The translations under genes and the position numbers were made by a program. 64,000 nucleotides of DNA, taken from contig NZ_PDUW01000011.1 in the NCBI RefSeq assembly GCF_003545815.1, forward strand, positions 42,149 through 106,148. The letters are read 5' to 3'. The stretch comes from Pusillimonas caeni. GTDB lineage: Bacteria; Pseudomonadota; Gammaproteobacteria; Burkholderiales; Burkholderiaceae_B. Below, piece after piece: positions 41,076 through 49,101 of this stretch (positions within the stretch are counted from its first letter, which is position 1; every line of letters starts with the position of its first letter). The notes beneath the pieces are model-generated. The model searched no databases. It saw nothing but the letters and a program-made list of their open reading frames with translations, and was not told the origin of the DNA.

Positions 41076-42362
41076 ATGGCAACAAAACAGGAACAGAACG
41101 AACTGCTGACGCGCACGGGGCCGGGCACGGCGATGGGTGAACTGTTTCGCCGCTACTGGCTACCGGCGCTGCTGTCCGAGGAGCTTCCCGAGCCGGACTG
41201 TGCGCCGGTGCGGGTGCAGTTGCTGTCCGAACGCCTGCTGGCGTTTCGCGACAGCAGCGGGCGCCTGGGCCTGGTGGACGAGTTCTGCGCGCACCGTGGC
41301 GTGTCGCTCTGGTTCGGGCGCAACGAAGAGGACGGCCTGCGCTGCCCGTACCATGGGTGGAAGTACGACGTGACGGGCCAATGCGTGGACGTGCCTTCGG
41401 AGCCGGTTGAAAACGGCTATGCCGCGCGCATCAAGCTCAAGTCCTATCCGCTGATCGAGCGCGGCGGCGTACTGTGGACCTATATGGGCCCGCCCGAACT
41501 GCAGCCCGAACCGCCCGAATTCGAGTTCTGCACCGTGGCGCCCGAGCGCAGCTACGTCTCCAAGCGCTTCCAGGACTGCAACTACCTGCAGGCCATGGAG
41601 GGCGGCATCGACTCCAGCCACGTGTCCTTCCTGCACAGCGGCGCGCTCAACCACGATCCGCTGTTCAAGGGCGCCAAGGGCAACCAGTACAACCTGGGCG
41701 ACTACAAGGTCAAGTTCGAAGTGGTCGAATCGAAGGGCGGCCTGCTGATCGGCGCGCGCCGCAACGCCGAGAACGGCAATTACTACTGGCGCATCACGCA
41801 GTGGGTCATGCCCTGCTTCACCGCCATTCCGCCGCGCGGCGACCATCCCATCCACGGTCATTTCTGGATTCCCATCGACGAAGAGACCTGCTGGGCCTGG
41901 AGCTACGACTACCATCCCACCCGCGCCCTGACGCCCGAAGAACGCAAGGCGATGGAGGACGGCAAGGGCATCCACGTCAAGCTGATACCCGGCACCTATA
42001 TTCCCGCGCAGAACAAGGACAACGATTACCTGATGGACCGCGCCGCCCAGAAGGCCGGCGTCACCTACAGCGGCATCGAAGGCATAGGCATCCAGGACGC
42101 CTCGCTGCAGGAAAGCATGGGCGCCATTGTCGATCGCAGCAAAGAAAACCTGGTGGCGACGGACAGCGGCATCATCATGGCGCGGCACCGCCTGCGCAAG
42201 GCGGCGATGGAGCTGCAAAAAGGCGTCCAGCCGCCGGGCCGCGATCTGGACGAGCAGAGGGTGCGCTCGGCTTCGATCGTGCTGCCGCCCGACGCGGTGT
42301 TCAAAGAGGCCGCCAAGGAAGCGCTCATCGCCAAGCCGGACGTGCCGGCGGCCTCGGTGTAG
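41076..42362 (+). CDS. Rieske ring-hydroxylating oxygenase, phthalate 4,5-dioxygenase-like alpha subunit (copy 2)
   Basis: The ATG at 41076 follows GAGGAG, giving 428 residues. The Rieske domain (CAHRG and CPYHGWKYD) is identical to that of the oxygenase at 13552 for 142 residues from EQNELLTRTG. The catalytic domain is related but clearly different: DCNYLQAMEGGIDSSHVSFLHS against ECNYLQAMEGGLDSFHSTFLHR, both with the mononuclear-iron His/Asp pattern. The two enzymes may thus share one reductase but act on different substrates. It stands alone, with an IclR-type site pair upstream and no reductase gene nearby. Confidence 0.9.
   Translation: MATKQEQNELLTRTGPGTAMGELFRRYWLPALLSEELPEPDCAPVRVQLLSERLLAFRDSSGRLGLVDEFCAHRGVSLWFGRNEEDGLRCPYHGWKYDVTGQCVDVPSEPVENGYAARIKLKSYPLIERGGVLWTYMGPPELQPEPPEFEFCTVAPERSYVSKRFQDCNYLQAMEGGIDSSHVSFLHSGALNHDPLFKGAKGNQYNLGDYKVKFEVVESKGGLLIGARRNAENGNYYWRITQWVMPCFTAIPPRGDHPIHGHFWIPIDEETCWAWSYDYHPTRALTPEERKAMEDGKGIHVKLIPGTYIPAQNKDNDYLMDRAAQKAGVTYSGIEGIGIQDASLQESMGAIVDRSKENLVATDSGIIMARHRLRKAAMELQKGVQPPGRDLDEQRVRSASIVLPPDAVFKEAAKEALIAKPDVPAASV
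41091..41516. repeat. 426-bp near-identical copy of 13561-13986 (Rieske domain)
   Basis: The two segments differ at two positions that I can see (a GAG/GAA codon near 41230 and GTG/GTA near 41470). Identity stops abruptly after CCGCCC, at the border between Rieske and catalytic domains. Confidence 0.88.
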
Positions 42363-42590
42363 GCCGCGACAAAAATGGGTTGGGCCGCCGTCATGCCGGC
42401 TCTCCGCTGGTGCTGTCCTACCAGCCGGCATGATGCGATTTTTTTGCAGCGCATAAAAATGCCTGGCCCGCCGCACTCCCCAGGCCGGCCATGCCGCTAT
42501 TTCATAATGTGCCGTCATAGCGCCTGGCGTTCCGCATAGAGGTATGTTACACTGCACTGCACAATTCCCTTGTACAGTTAGGAGTAGCAT

Positions 42591-42821
42591 ATGTCCGTCG
42601 TTACCATCGACGACAACGCCGGCGTGTCCCGGGGCAAGGCGACCAGCCTGGCTTCGCTCGCAGCCGCTCTTTTGGCCTTGATCGGCAAAGAATTCAAGCA
42701 TGCTTTCAGCCATGGCGAGCCCATGGGCATCATTCAATCCCAGCTGGCGGCCAAATCGGGCAATGCCATCGTCTACGAGTGCGACAGCTGGCTGGGCTGG
42801 ACGCGCACAGATCTCGACTGA
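42591..42821 (+). CDS. small protein of unknown function
   Basis: The 76-residue product has an AGGAG ribosome site 6 bases before the ATG. It has a weakly hydrophobic helix-like stretch, LASLAAALLALIGKEF, and ends GNAIVYECDSWLGWTRTDLD. I do not recognise a family. The upstream 228 bp contain the imperfect inverted repeat CTGCACAA-TTCCC-TTGTACAG close to the ribosome site, and no other gene. It converges on the nickel ATPase gene. Coding status rests on the ribosome site and ordinary codon use. Confidence 0.5.
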   Translation: MSVVTIDDNAGVSRGKATSLASLAAALLALIGKEFKHAFSHGEPMGIIQSQLAAKSGNAIVYECDSWLGWTRTDLD

Positions 42822-42852
42822 ACCATCGCGGCCGCGGGCGCCGCGGGGCGAG

Positions 42853-43635
42853 TCAGGAGCTTTCCCATTCATGCCCATGCAAATGGGTGTGCTCGCCGCT
42901 GCCGTGGCGGTGACGGTGCCGATGCGCGAGATTGCAGCGTTCCAGCAATTGCATGTCGCGCATCGCGGGGCCGACGGGTCCGTCGTAAGCCAATTGCCCG
43001 TTCTCGCCCAATACCAGGCAGCGTGAACCGAACTCCGCCGCCATCGACAGATTGTGGGTGCTGACCACCACGGTTGCCGTTGTATCCAGCAGAAAGTCCA
43101 CCAGCCAGCCCACCGAGCGCGGGTCCAGGCTTGCCGAAGGTTCGTCCATCAGAATGACTTTGGGTTCCAGTATCAGTATGCTGGCCAGCGCCACCTTCTG
43201 TTTCTGGCCGCCCGACAGCGTGAACGGGGCTTGGTCCAGGATGGGCCGCAGACCCAACTGATCGGCCCAGTAGGCCACGCGCTCGTCCGTGTTCTTCCAG
43301 CCTAGGCGCTGCGGGCCGTAGGCGATTTCGTCACGCACCGTGGGGTTGAACAGCATAGCCTCGGGGTGCTGGAACAGCAGGACCACCTCCTGGCGGAAGC
43401 GCCGCAGCCATTGGCGGTCGGCCATGCTGGCCTTGTCGATGGCCCGGCCTTCGTAGCGGTAGCTGCCCCGGCTGGGCGTTACCAAGCCGTTCAGCAGCTT
43501 GAGCAGGGTGGACTTGCCGCAGCCGTTGGCTCCCAGCAATATGGTCTTCTCGCCGGGGGCCAAGGACAGGGAAATATCCTTCAACGTCTCGCGCGAGTCG
43601 GGCCAGCCGAAATCCACTCCTTGCAGTTCAATCAT
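42853..43635 (-). CDS. nikO: ECF-type nickel/cobalt transporter ATPase
   Basis: The 260-residue ATPase has Walker A LLGANGCGKST, signature LSGGQKQKVALASIL, Walker B VILMDEPSASLD and the H-loop VSTHNLSMA. The ECF-type FQHPEAMLF Q-loop supports energising a CbiMQO/NikMQO importer. A His-rich C-terminus (HRHRHRHGSGEHTHLHGHEW) fits nickel or cobalt handling. The gene overlaps nikQ by 8 bp and is last in the leftward operon. Confidence 0.9.
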   Translation of the reverse strand: MIELQGVDFGWPDSRETLKDISLSLAPGEKTILLGANGCGKSTLLKLLNGLVTPSRGSYRYEGRAIDKASMADRQWLRRFRQEVVLLFQHPEAMLFNPTVRDEIAYGPQRLGWKNTDERVAYWADQLGLRPILDQAPFTLSGGQKQKVALASILILEPKVILMDEPSASLDPRSVGWLVDFLLDTTATVVVSTHNLSMAAEFGSRCLVLGENGQLAYDGPVGPAMRDMQLLERCNLAHRHRHRHGSGEHTHLHGHEWESS

Positions 43636-44242
43636 CGAAGCATCCCCTGGAGCGCATGGCCATGGCGGTGTCGGCCGCGCCGCAGACCGACTTGTCCAGC
43701 AGGTGCCCGGCCTGGGCGGCGGCATGGCGTCCTCGCGAGGCCAAGCTCGCCCGCACCGGGTTGCGGCTGGCGAAGGCGAGCCGGAAGTCCCGTATGATGC
43801 GCGTGAACGTGCCTATCTGGCCGACCGCCAGGGTGGCGACGAAGGCCAGCGTGCGCGAGAAGCCCAGCGCCCGCAACACATTGACGCGGCTGATGAACCA
43901 GAAACCCAGAAACACCAGCAGCACGACGCGTAGATTGATCATCAGCAGGTAGTGGCCGGAATAGCGGCCCTGCCACCACGCCACGGCGGCATAGCCCGCG
44001 CTGACCGCAAGATTGAAGGCCAGCACCGCCAGTATCGTGCGGCGCAGCAGCCGCCAGCGCGCGGGCCCCGCGGCGCTGATGGCGGCCGCCAGGGCGGCGG
44101 CCAGCCAGGCCGGCTGGTGAACGAAGGTAATGGCCACCACGCCGGCCAGATAGGCAGCCAGCCAGAACTGGGTCGTGGCGCGGCCCTTGAACGGCGACGG
44201 AGCGCGCAGCGCGGGGATTCTTTGCAGTGCTTGAGTCTTCAT
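43628..44242 (-). CDS. nikQ: ECF-type nickel/cobalt transporter transmembrane (T) component
   Basis: The 204-residue membrane protein is the CbiQ/NikQ-type coupling subunit. It has four to five hydrophobic segments and a C-terminal cytoplasmic part with ALGFSRTLAFVATLAVGQIGTFTRIIRDFRLAFASRN and ASLASRGRHAAAQAG, containing the conserved Ala-Arg-Gly box used to contact the ATPase. I start at the ATG at 44242, which overlaps the nikM stop by 4 bp. Confidence 0.85.
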   Translation of the reverse strand: MKTQALQRIPALRAPSPFKGRATTQFWLAAYLAGVVAITFVHQPAWLAAALAAAISAAGPARWRLLRRTILAVLAFNLAVSAGYAAVAWWQGRYSGHYLLMINLRVVLLVFLGFWFISRVNVLRALGFSRTLAFVATLAVGQIGTFTRIIRDFRLAFASRNPVRASLASRGRHAAAQAGHLLDKSVCGAADTAMAMRSRGCFDD

Positions 44243-44883
44243 GCGGGGCACCAGTTTCGCTTGCGCGCAAAGCGCCATACGAATAATGTCAGCAGGGCTT
44301 CGCCCACGCCGATCAGGGCATGGGGCAGCAGCACGGCCGGCAGGACGATGGACAATCCGAACGGAAAGAACAGCGGCGCGCCGTCGGCGCCATGGGCGAC
44401 GAGCGGTTGGGCGCCCAGCACCAGCGCCACCGCAAGGCCCGACGTCATGACCGACAGCCAGGCTGCCGCCACGACGGCCAGGGATTCATTCAGGCTGCGC
44501 AGGGCGTGGAAGGCGGCGACGGCCGACCAGGCGCCGACCAGTCCCATGGCCAGAGCATTGACGGGCAGGGCCGTGACGCCTCCCGCTCCGAACAACAGCG
44601 ATTGCAGCAGCAGCACCAGGCTATAGGAAAGAAAGGCCAGCCTCGCGCCGAACAGCAGCGCCAGCATGGCGATGCCCAGCGCGTGCCCGGACGTTCCGCC
44701 CGGTATGGGCACCATGATCAGTCCCAGGCCATAGGCCAGCGCGGTCATCGCAGCCAGCTTGGGCACGGTCTGCTCGTCCAGCCGCCGGCGCAGGCCCTTG
44801 GCGGCCCAGAACCAGGCGGCCGCTGCCACGCCGTAAGCCGGCAGATAGGTTTGGGGAGAGAGGAAGCCGTCTGGGATATGCAT
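44239..44883 (-). CDS. nikM: ECF-type nickel/cobalt transporter substrate-binding (S) component
   Basis: The 214-residue membrane protein starts MHIPDGFLSP, the invariant CbiM/NikM N-terminus whose amino group and His2 bind the metal. GGTSGHALGIAMLALLFGA (about 70-90) follows, the conserved loop with a further His ligand. About seven hydrophobic segments follow. Start choice is fixed by that motif. It is overlapped by nikQ downstream and has nikL 25 bp upstream. Confidence 0.93.
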   Translation of the reverse strand: MHIPDGFLSPQTYLPAYGVAAAAWFWAAKGLRRRLDEQTVPKLAAMTALAYGLGLIMVPIPGGTSGHALGIAMLALLFGARLAFLSYSLVLLLQSLLFGAGGVTALPVNALAMGLVGAWSAVAAFHALRSLNESLAVVAAAWLSVMTSGLAVALVLGAQPLVAHGADGAPLFFPFGLSIVLPAVLLPHALIGVGEALLTLFVWRFARKRNWCPA

Positions 44884-44908
44884 GCGAAGGCCTTGCGGTA
44901 AGCCGTGG

Positions 44909-45388
44909 TCAGGGCTTGTTCTTCTTGCGGACGAACAGCTGCCATCCGGCGAATAGCACCAGGATGGCGGCCAGCCCGGCCAGGAGTTTTGCGGGTCTGC
45001 CCAGCGCCGCCGCGGCCGCCTCGTCGCCGGCCGCCGCTTCCGGCGAGGCGGCCGGCACTTGAAAGCGCAGGTCCACGCCATGCCCGTCGGCGGAAAAGGC
45101 GCGCAGGCGCATCGCGTCTTCCCGGCCCGGCAGGAACACGACCCGGCCATGAGCATCGGTGCGGCCGGTTTGCACCGGCGTCTTGCCGTGGCCGGCGTAG
45201 AGCTCGTAGGTTTCATATGAAAACGGTTCGCCGTCCGAGTACTCCAGCGTGACCGTCACGGCTTGCCGGCGCTGGATCTCGTTCACTACCTCATGGGCCC
45301 GCGAGGGGGCGGCGAAGATGAACGCCATGGCCGCCAGGGCCACGGCGCGGTGCGCGCCGTTTCGCATCAGGGAAAGCAGAATCGTCAA
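44909..45388 (-). CDS. nikL: NikL-like auxiliary component of the nickel ECF transporter
   Basis: The 159-residue protein has a signal peptide (ending APSRA), a periplasmic beta-rich domain (VTVTLEYSDGEPFSYETYELYAG ... GRTDAHGRVVFLPGREDAMRLRAF) and one C-terminal membrane helix (LLAGLAAILVLFAGWQLF) followed by KKNK. This is the layout of the NikL component in NikKMLQO systems. It probably shapes metal access to NikM from the periplasm. The name rests on layout and neighbours. Confidence 0.75.
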   Translation of the reverse strand: MTILLSLMRNGAHRAVALAAMAFIFAAPSRAHEVVNEIQRRQAVTVTLEYSDGEPFSYETYELYAGHGKTPVQTGRTDAHGRVVFLPGREDAMRLRAFSADGHGVDLRFQVPAASPEAAAGDEAAAAALGRPAKLLAGLAAILVLFAGWQLFVRKKNKP

Positions 45389-45424
45389 AAAAGCTCCTTT
45401 ATGGGTCTACGCTGGATGGCGCGT

Positions 45425-46129
45425 TTACTGCGCCTGGAAGATCAGGTTGGCCGAGGCCGAGTACTCGTCGGCCCGGGGGTCGCCTTGCAGGGCTTGCTTG
45501 TGCATGACGGCCCACGCCTGCCTGCCGGCTTCCACGGGCAGGCTGGCCTTGCCCTGGGCGTCGGTGACCACGGGCTTGTCGTCGTCATGGCCGCGCATCA
45601 GCCTGGCGTCGGGCAGGGGCTTGCCGTCCCACAGCACCTGCACCGGCAGGGCGCCGCCGGCCTTCGGCGCTTCGCCGCCCTGCGGGACGATCTCGAGACG
45701 CTGGCCATGGGCCGCGGCCGCGGCCGGGCTGAAGCGCAGCACGGTCTTGCTGAACTTGACCGCATGGGAGGCGCTCAGCGCGCCTTCGGCTTTGTTCTTG
45801 GGAAGATTGACCGAGCCCTTGGTGGTCTTGCTCCAGTAGCCGTTGTCGAATTCCAGCATCAGCACGGCGGGCTCGCCCTGCACGGCGAAGTGCACGCCCT
45901 TGTCCGTGTCGTGGCGCGTGGTTTGCAGCGCCTGCCCCTGGGCGTCGAAGGCCTGGATCCGGCGCACTTTGTCGCCGGCATAGGCTTCCTGTTTGCCGAG
46001 ATGCCCGTAGACAACCGTATAGCCGCCGTCCTGCGCCACCGGCCAGGCATCGTGGGCCTGCGCGCAAGGCAGCACGACCGCCGCGCCGGCAAGAGCCATG
46101 AGGGAGAGTTTGCCTATCAGATGTTTCAT
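45425..46129 (-). CDS. nikK: NikK-like periplasmic protein, DUF4198
   Basis: The 234-residue protein has a signal peptide (ending CAQA) and a periplasmic domain starting HDAWPV, typical of DUF4198 proteins encoded beside nickel or cobalt transporters. Other marks are GGYTVVYGHLGKQEAY and a C-terminal VEAGRQAWAVMHKQALQGDPRADEYSASANLIF. The N-terminal His after cleavage could bind metal. It lies between the TonB receptor (14 bp) and nikL, so receptor and transporter are co-transcribed. Confidence 0.82.
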   Translation of the reverse strand: MKHLIGKLSLMALAGAAVVLPCAQAHDAWPVAQDGGYTVVYGHLGKQEAYAGDKVRRIQAFDAQGQALQTTRHDTDKGVHFAVQGEPAVLMLEFDNGYWSKTTKGSVNLPKNKAEGALSASHAVKFSKTVLRFSPAAAAAHGQRLEIVPQGGEAPKAGGALPVQVLWDGKPLPDARLMRGHDDDKPVVTDAQGKASLPVEAGRQAWAVMHKQALQGDPRADEYSASANLIFQAQ

Positions 46130-46143
46130 GTCGTTCCACCGGT

Positions 46144-48240
46144 TCAGAGATTGAGGTTGACGCCCACCATGAAGCTGCGGGGCGCGCCGGGGGCATACAG
46201 CTGCTGCCCGCCCATGATGAAGGAGTTGGTGCTGTAGTCGCGGTTGGTCAGGTTGTTGATGGCCAGGTAGAAGCGCTGGTTCTGGCCCCACAGCTTGCGT
46301 TCGTACGAAATAGTGAGGTCGGCGATGGTAAAGCCATCGAGCGTTTTTGACCCGTCGGGCGAGACCGGATAGCCCGAGTTGCGCTGCAGGGCCAGGTCGG
46401 CCGCCCAGCCGTTGTCGAAGCGATAGGTGCCGCGAAGCAGGGCGGTGCGCCTGGGCACGGTCGGTACCGCCTGGCCTTCGATGGCGGTGTCGGCGTGTTC
46501 CAGCACCTTGGTGTCCAGCCAGGTGAGGGCGGCGGAAAGGTCGAAGCGGGGCGTCACGGCATAGCTGACGTCCAGTTCGATGCCCTGGCGGCGGGTCTTG
46601 CCGAAATTCTCGTAGATGCCGTCTCCCAGGCTGCGCACTTCGTTCGAGGTATCGATGCGGAACAATGCGGTATCGATGAACAGGCCGTCCAGCGGCTTGA
46701 GGGTCAGGCCGGCTTCGATCTGGCGCAGCACTGTAGGGTCCAGCGCCTGCCCGTCGGGGCCGTAGCGGGCGTCGGAGGGCGGCAGCTGGAAGCCCTCTGA
46801 ATAGCTGACCCGGGTTTCGACCATGGGCGACCAGGCGGACCGGATGCCTATCTTGGGACTGGTGTGCGTGTAGCGGGGCATATCGCCACAGGAAGTGCCG
46901 CCCAGGATCTCGTCGGGCTTGGCGCTGCAGTCGCCGGTCATGCGGTCGTGGCGCAGGCCCAGTATGGGACGGAACAGGGGCGAGAGGTTCCATTCGGCCT
47001 GCCCGTATACCGAGAAAGTCTTGCTGCCGTAATCCCGGTCCAGGTAAGGCAGCGTGCCGCTGGTGGTAAGCGCCGTGTCTTGCCGGTTGTCCAGGCCGTC
47101 GCGAAAGTGATAGCGGGTGGACTCGTCCACTACTTCGGTGCCCAGGATCCAGTTCAGGTCGTGTCCGGCCACGGCGTTCAAGCCGTTGAGGCTGACCCCG
47201 GCGCCCAGGACGTCGCGGTCGTAATCTTCTTCGCGCTGCCGCCATTCCGTCGCGGAAACGGGCCGGCTGAACGAACGGGTGAAGGTCTGGCGCGTGAAGT
47301 AGCCATAGGCCAGGAGGCTGACGTCGTCGGAAAGCGGCGTGCTCAGGTCGATGCGGCCGGTGTAGAAGTCTTTCTTGCCGCCGTCGTTCTGCACGCGCGG
47401 ATCCTTGTCGAAGCGCCGGCCCGAACTGTCGTTTTGTTCTTCAGTGATGTAGCCGGCGGAGTCCCAGCGTCCCTGGTGGGCCCGGCCCGACACGGCGAGC
47501 GTGGTGCCGCCGCCCAGCTGGAAGCCCAGGCGTCCGGCGACGGTGCCCTGTTCTGTCTTGGATTGCTCGCGAAAGCCGTCCGAACGATAAAGCTGGGCGG
47601 CGAAGTTGCCTTCGTGGCCATCGCCCAGCGGCGTGCCCAGCGCGCCCTGCAGGTCGACCGTGCCGAAAGAGCCTGTCTTGAGATCGAGCTCGCGGTAGTC
47701 GCCGCCCTTGCGCGATTCGAAGGCCACCGTGCCGCCGCGATTGTAGTTGCCGTACAGGGCGGACGAAGGGCCTTTGAACACCGTCATCTGCTCGATCTCG
47801 AGCGGAATGATGACGTTCTGGTCGACATAGCCGTCGGCGTGCGACATGGCTTCGTTGAGGGGGATGCCGTCTATGACCATGCCGATGTCGCCGCCGTGGC
47901 CGCCGTTGGCGAAGCCGCGCATGACGAGATTGTCGGCCACGCCGCCCAGGCCCAGGCCATTCACGGACATGCCGGGCACCTCGCGGAACAGTTCCTGGAT
48001 GTGTCCGGCGTGGCGTTCGCGGATGGTGTCCTGTTCCAGCACGTTGGCGGTGAAGCCGGAATTTTCGGGGGCGAAGCGCTGTCCCTTGACGACGAGACGG
48101 GAAAGCTGGACGGGCTCGGCCTGGGCGAGCAGCATCGGCTCGCTTCCGGTGTCCGGCGTTTCCAATGCGTGGGCGGTGCCGGCTCCAAGGGCGGCGCCCG
48201 CGGCCAGGACGGCGAGACGCAAGGGGGTGAAGTGCAGCAA
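46144..48240 (-). CDS. TonB-dependent outer-membrane receptor, probable nickel/cobalt chelate uptake
   Basis: The 698-residue receptor has a signal peptide (LHFTPLRLAVLAAGAALGAGTAHA), a plug with NSGFTANVLEQDTIRERHAGHIQELFREVPGMSVNG and GMVIDGIPLNEAMSH, and a barrel ending in Leu (VGVNLNL). I start at the TTG at 48240 because AGGAG lies 7 bases upstream; the frame stays open far upstream, but the ATG at 48321 is inside the palindrome that looks like an operator. It leads the operon into nikK and the ECF transporter, so its cargo is likely a nickel or cobalt complex. Confidence 0.88.
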   Translation of the reverse strand: MLHFTPLRLAVLAAGAALGAGTAHALETPDTGSEPMLLAQAEPVQLSRLVVKGQRFAPENSGFTANVLEQDTIRERHAGHIQELFREVPGMSVNGLGLGGVADNLVMRGFANGGHGGDIGMVIDGIPLNEAMSHADGYVDQNVIIPLEIEQMTVFKGPSSALYGNYNRGGTVAFESRKGGDYRELDLKTGSFGTVDLQGALGTPLGDGHEGNFAAQLYRSDGFREQSKTEQGTVAGRLGFQLGGGTTLAVSGRAHQGRWDSAGYITEEQNDSSGRRFDKDPRVQNDGGKKDFYTGRIDLSTPLSDDVSLLAYGYFTRQTFTRSFSRPVSATEWRQREEDYDRDVLGAGVSLNGLNAVAGHDLNWILGTEVVDESTRYHFRDGLDNRQDTALTTSGTLPYLDRDYGSKTFSVYGQAEWNLSPLFRPILGLRHDRMTGDCSAKPDEILGGTSCGDMPRYTHTSPKIGIRSAWSPMVETRVSYSEGFQLPPSDARYGPDGQALDPTVLRQIEAGLTLKPLDGLFIDTALFRIDTSNEVRSLGDGIYENFGKTRRQGIELDVSYAVTPRFDLSAALTWLDTKVLEHADTAIEGQAVPTVPRRTALLRGTYRFDNGWAADLALQRNSGYPVSPDGSKTLDGFTIADLTISYERKLWGQNQRFYLAINNLTNRDYSTNSFIMGGQQLYAPGAPRSFMVGVNLNL

Positions 48241-48295
48241 GACGAGTCTCCTTTTATTCTGCTTCGCGCATGGCTCCCGCTTTCCCGATCCTTGC

Positions 48296-48324
48296 TGTAT
48301 GAAGAAAAGATTTTTCTTCATACA
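48296..48324. promoter_or_regulatory. nikR box: putative NikR operator (13-bp perfect inverted repeat)
   Basis: TGTATGAAGAAAA (48296-48308) is mirrored by TTTTCTTCATACA (48312-48324) with a 3-base centre. It contains GTATGA and TCATAC, the half-sites of the E. coli NikR operator, but with 15 bp between them where E. coli has 16. It sits 56 bp upstream of the TonB receptor start. Palindrome certain, assignment inferred. Confidence 0.7.
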
Positions 48325-48434
48325 TATGCGCAAAATAAAAGCCAACGAATTGGCCTTTGCCGGTGTTTCTGGCGCTTGCTGCGGCGAAAATCTAGCAACG
48401 GCGGAACCGGATTTCCTCCCATCAGCATCTTTAT

Positions 48435-48471
48435 GTTCTGATAAGTGGAACGTGGTTCCTTTATATGGTTT
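48435..48471. promoter_or_regulatory. IclR-type operator-like pair in the nikR/TonB intergenic region
   Basis: GTTCTGATAAGTGGAAC (48435-48451) and GTTCCTTTATATGGTTT (48455-48471) lie exactly 20 bp apart, as in the catabolic island. They end 93 bp before the nikR ATG. The rest of the 324-bp gap holds the NikR-type palindrome and no gene. Confidence 0.5.
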
Positions 48472-48564
48472 AATCGTACCCAAGCCGTCTTGACGCGTCA
48501 AGCACTTCTTTATGTGGTCTGCCTGAAATTTCATACGCGACCACACCTCTTCAAAGGAAAAGAC

Positions 48565-49101
48565 ATGGAGCGTTTCACGATTTCCCTCAGCGCGGAGCTG
48601 GCCCGCGAGTTCGACGAACTGATCCATGCGCGGGGATACCAGAACCGCTCCGAAGCGATGCGCGACATCCTGCGCCGGCACATCGAGGAACAGCGCCTAC
48701 GGGTGCGCGAAGCCTCGCATTGCGTGGCCAATGTCAGCTATGTGTACAGCCATCACGAGCGCGAACTGGCCGATCGGGTCATCGCCCTGCAGCACCATTT
48801 CCACGACCTCGCCATTGCCACCATGCACGTGCATCTGGACCACGATCAGTGCATGGAAAGCCTGTTCCTGAAAGGTCCCATAGACCGGGTGCGCGCCTGC
48901 GCCGACCGCCTCACGGCCGAAAGGGGGGTCAGGCATGGAGGCATGAATCTGGTCCCGGTGGATATCCGTACGCACAGCCATGCGCATGTGCCGGACGAAA
49001 GCCACGCGCATGATCACGGCCATGGGCATGACCATGGCGAGGGTAGAGAGGAAGAGCCGGCCGCGGACCTGATGCACCAGCACACCCGGCCGAAATCCTA
49101 G
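48565..49101 (+). CDS. nikR: nickel-responsive regulator NikR with His-rich tail
   Basis: The 178-residue protein has the ribbon-helix-helix DNA-binding domain (MERFTISLSAELAREFDEL through NRSEAMRDILRRHI, residues 1-42). An ACT-like metal domain follows, whose nickel ligands are recognisable: His in YSHHERE, then HVHLDHDQC with two His and the Cys (about 90-98). An unusual tail of about 40 residues (HSHAHVPDESHAHDHGHGHD) follows, absent from E. coli NikR. The ATG has AAAGGA 7 bases upstream. It is divergent from the TonB-nik operon it probably represses. Confidence 0.93.
   Translation: MERFTISLSAELAREFDELIHARGYQNRSEAMRDILRRHIEEQRLRVREASHCVANVSYVYSHHERELADRVIALQHHFHDLAIATMHVHLDHDQCMESLFLKGPIDRVRACADRLTAERGVRHGGMNLVPVDIRTHSHAHVPDESHAHDHGHGHDHGEGREEEPAADLMHQHTRPKS

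Noticed and set aside
45425..47245. 606-codon frame on the - strand covering nikK and part of the TonB receptor
   Set aside because: Only its last 234 codons (nikK, with its own start and signal peptide) are real; the upstream part is a shadow of the TonB receptor in another frame.
46864..48441. 525-codon open frame on the + strand opposite the TonB receptor
   Set aside because: Antisense to plug and barrel motifs of the receptor; no start signal.
48241..48681. N-terminal extension of the TonB receptor to 48681 or to the ATG at 48321
   Set aside because: The extension runs through operator-like palindromes, has no leader character, and a TTG with a good ribosome site and signal peptide exists at 48240.
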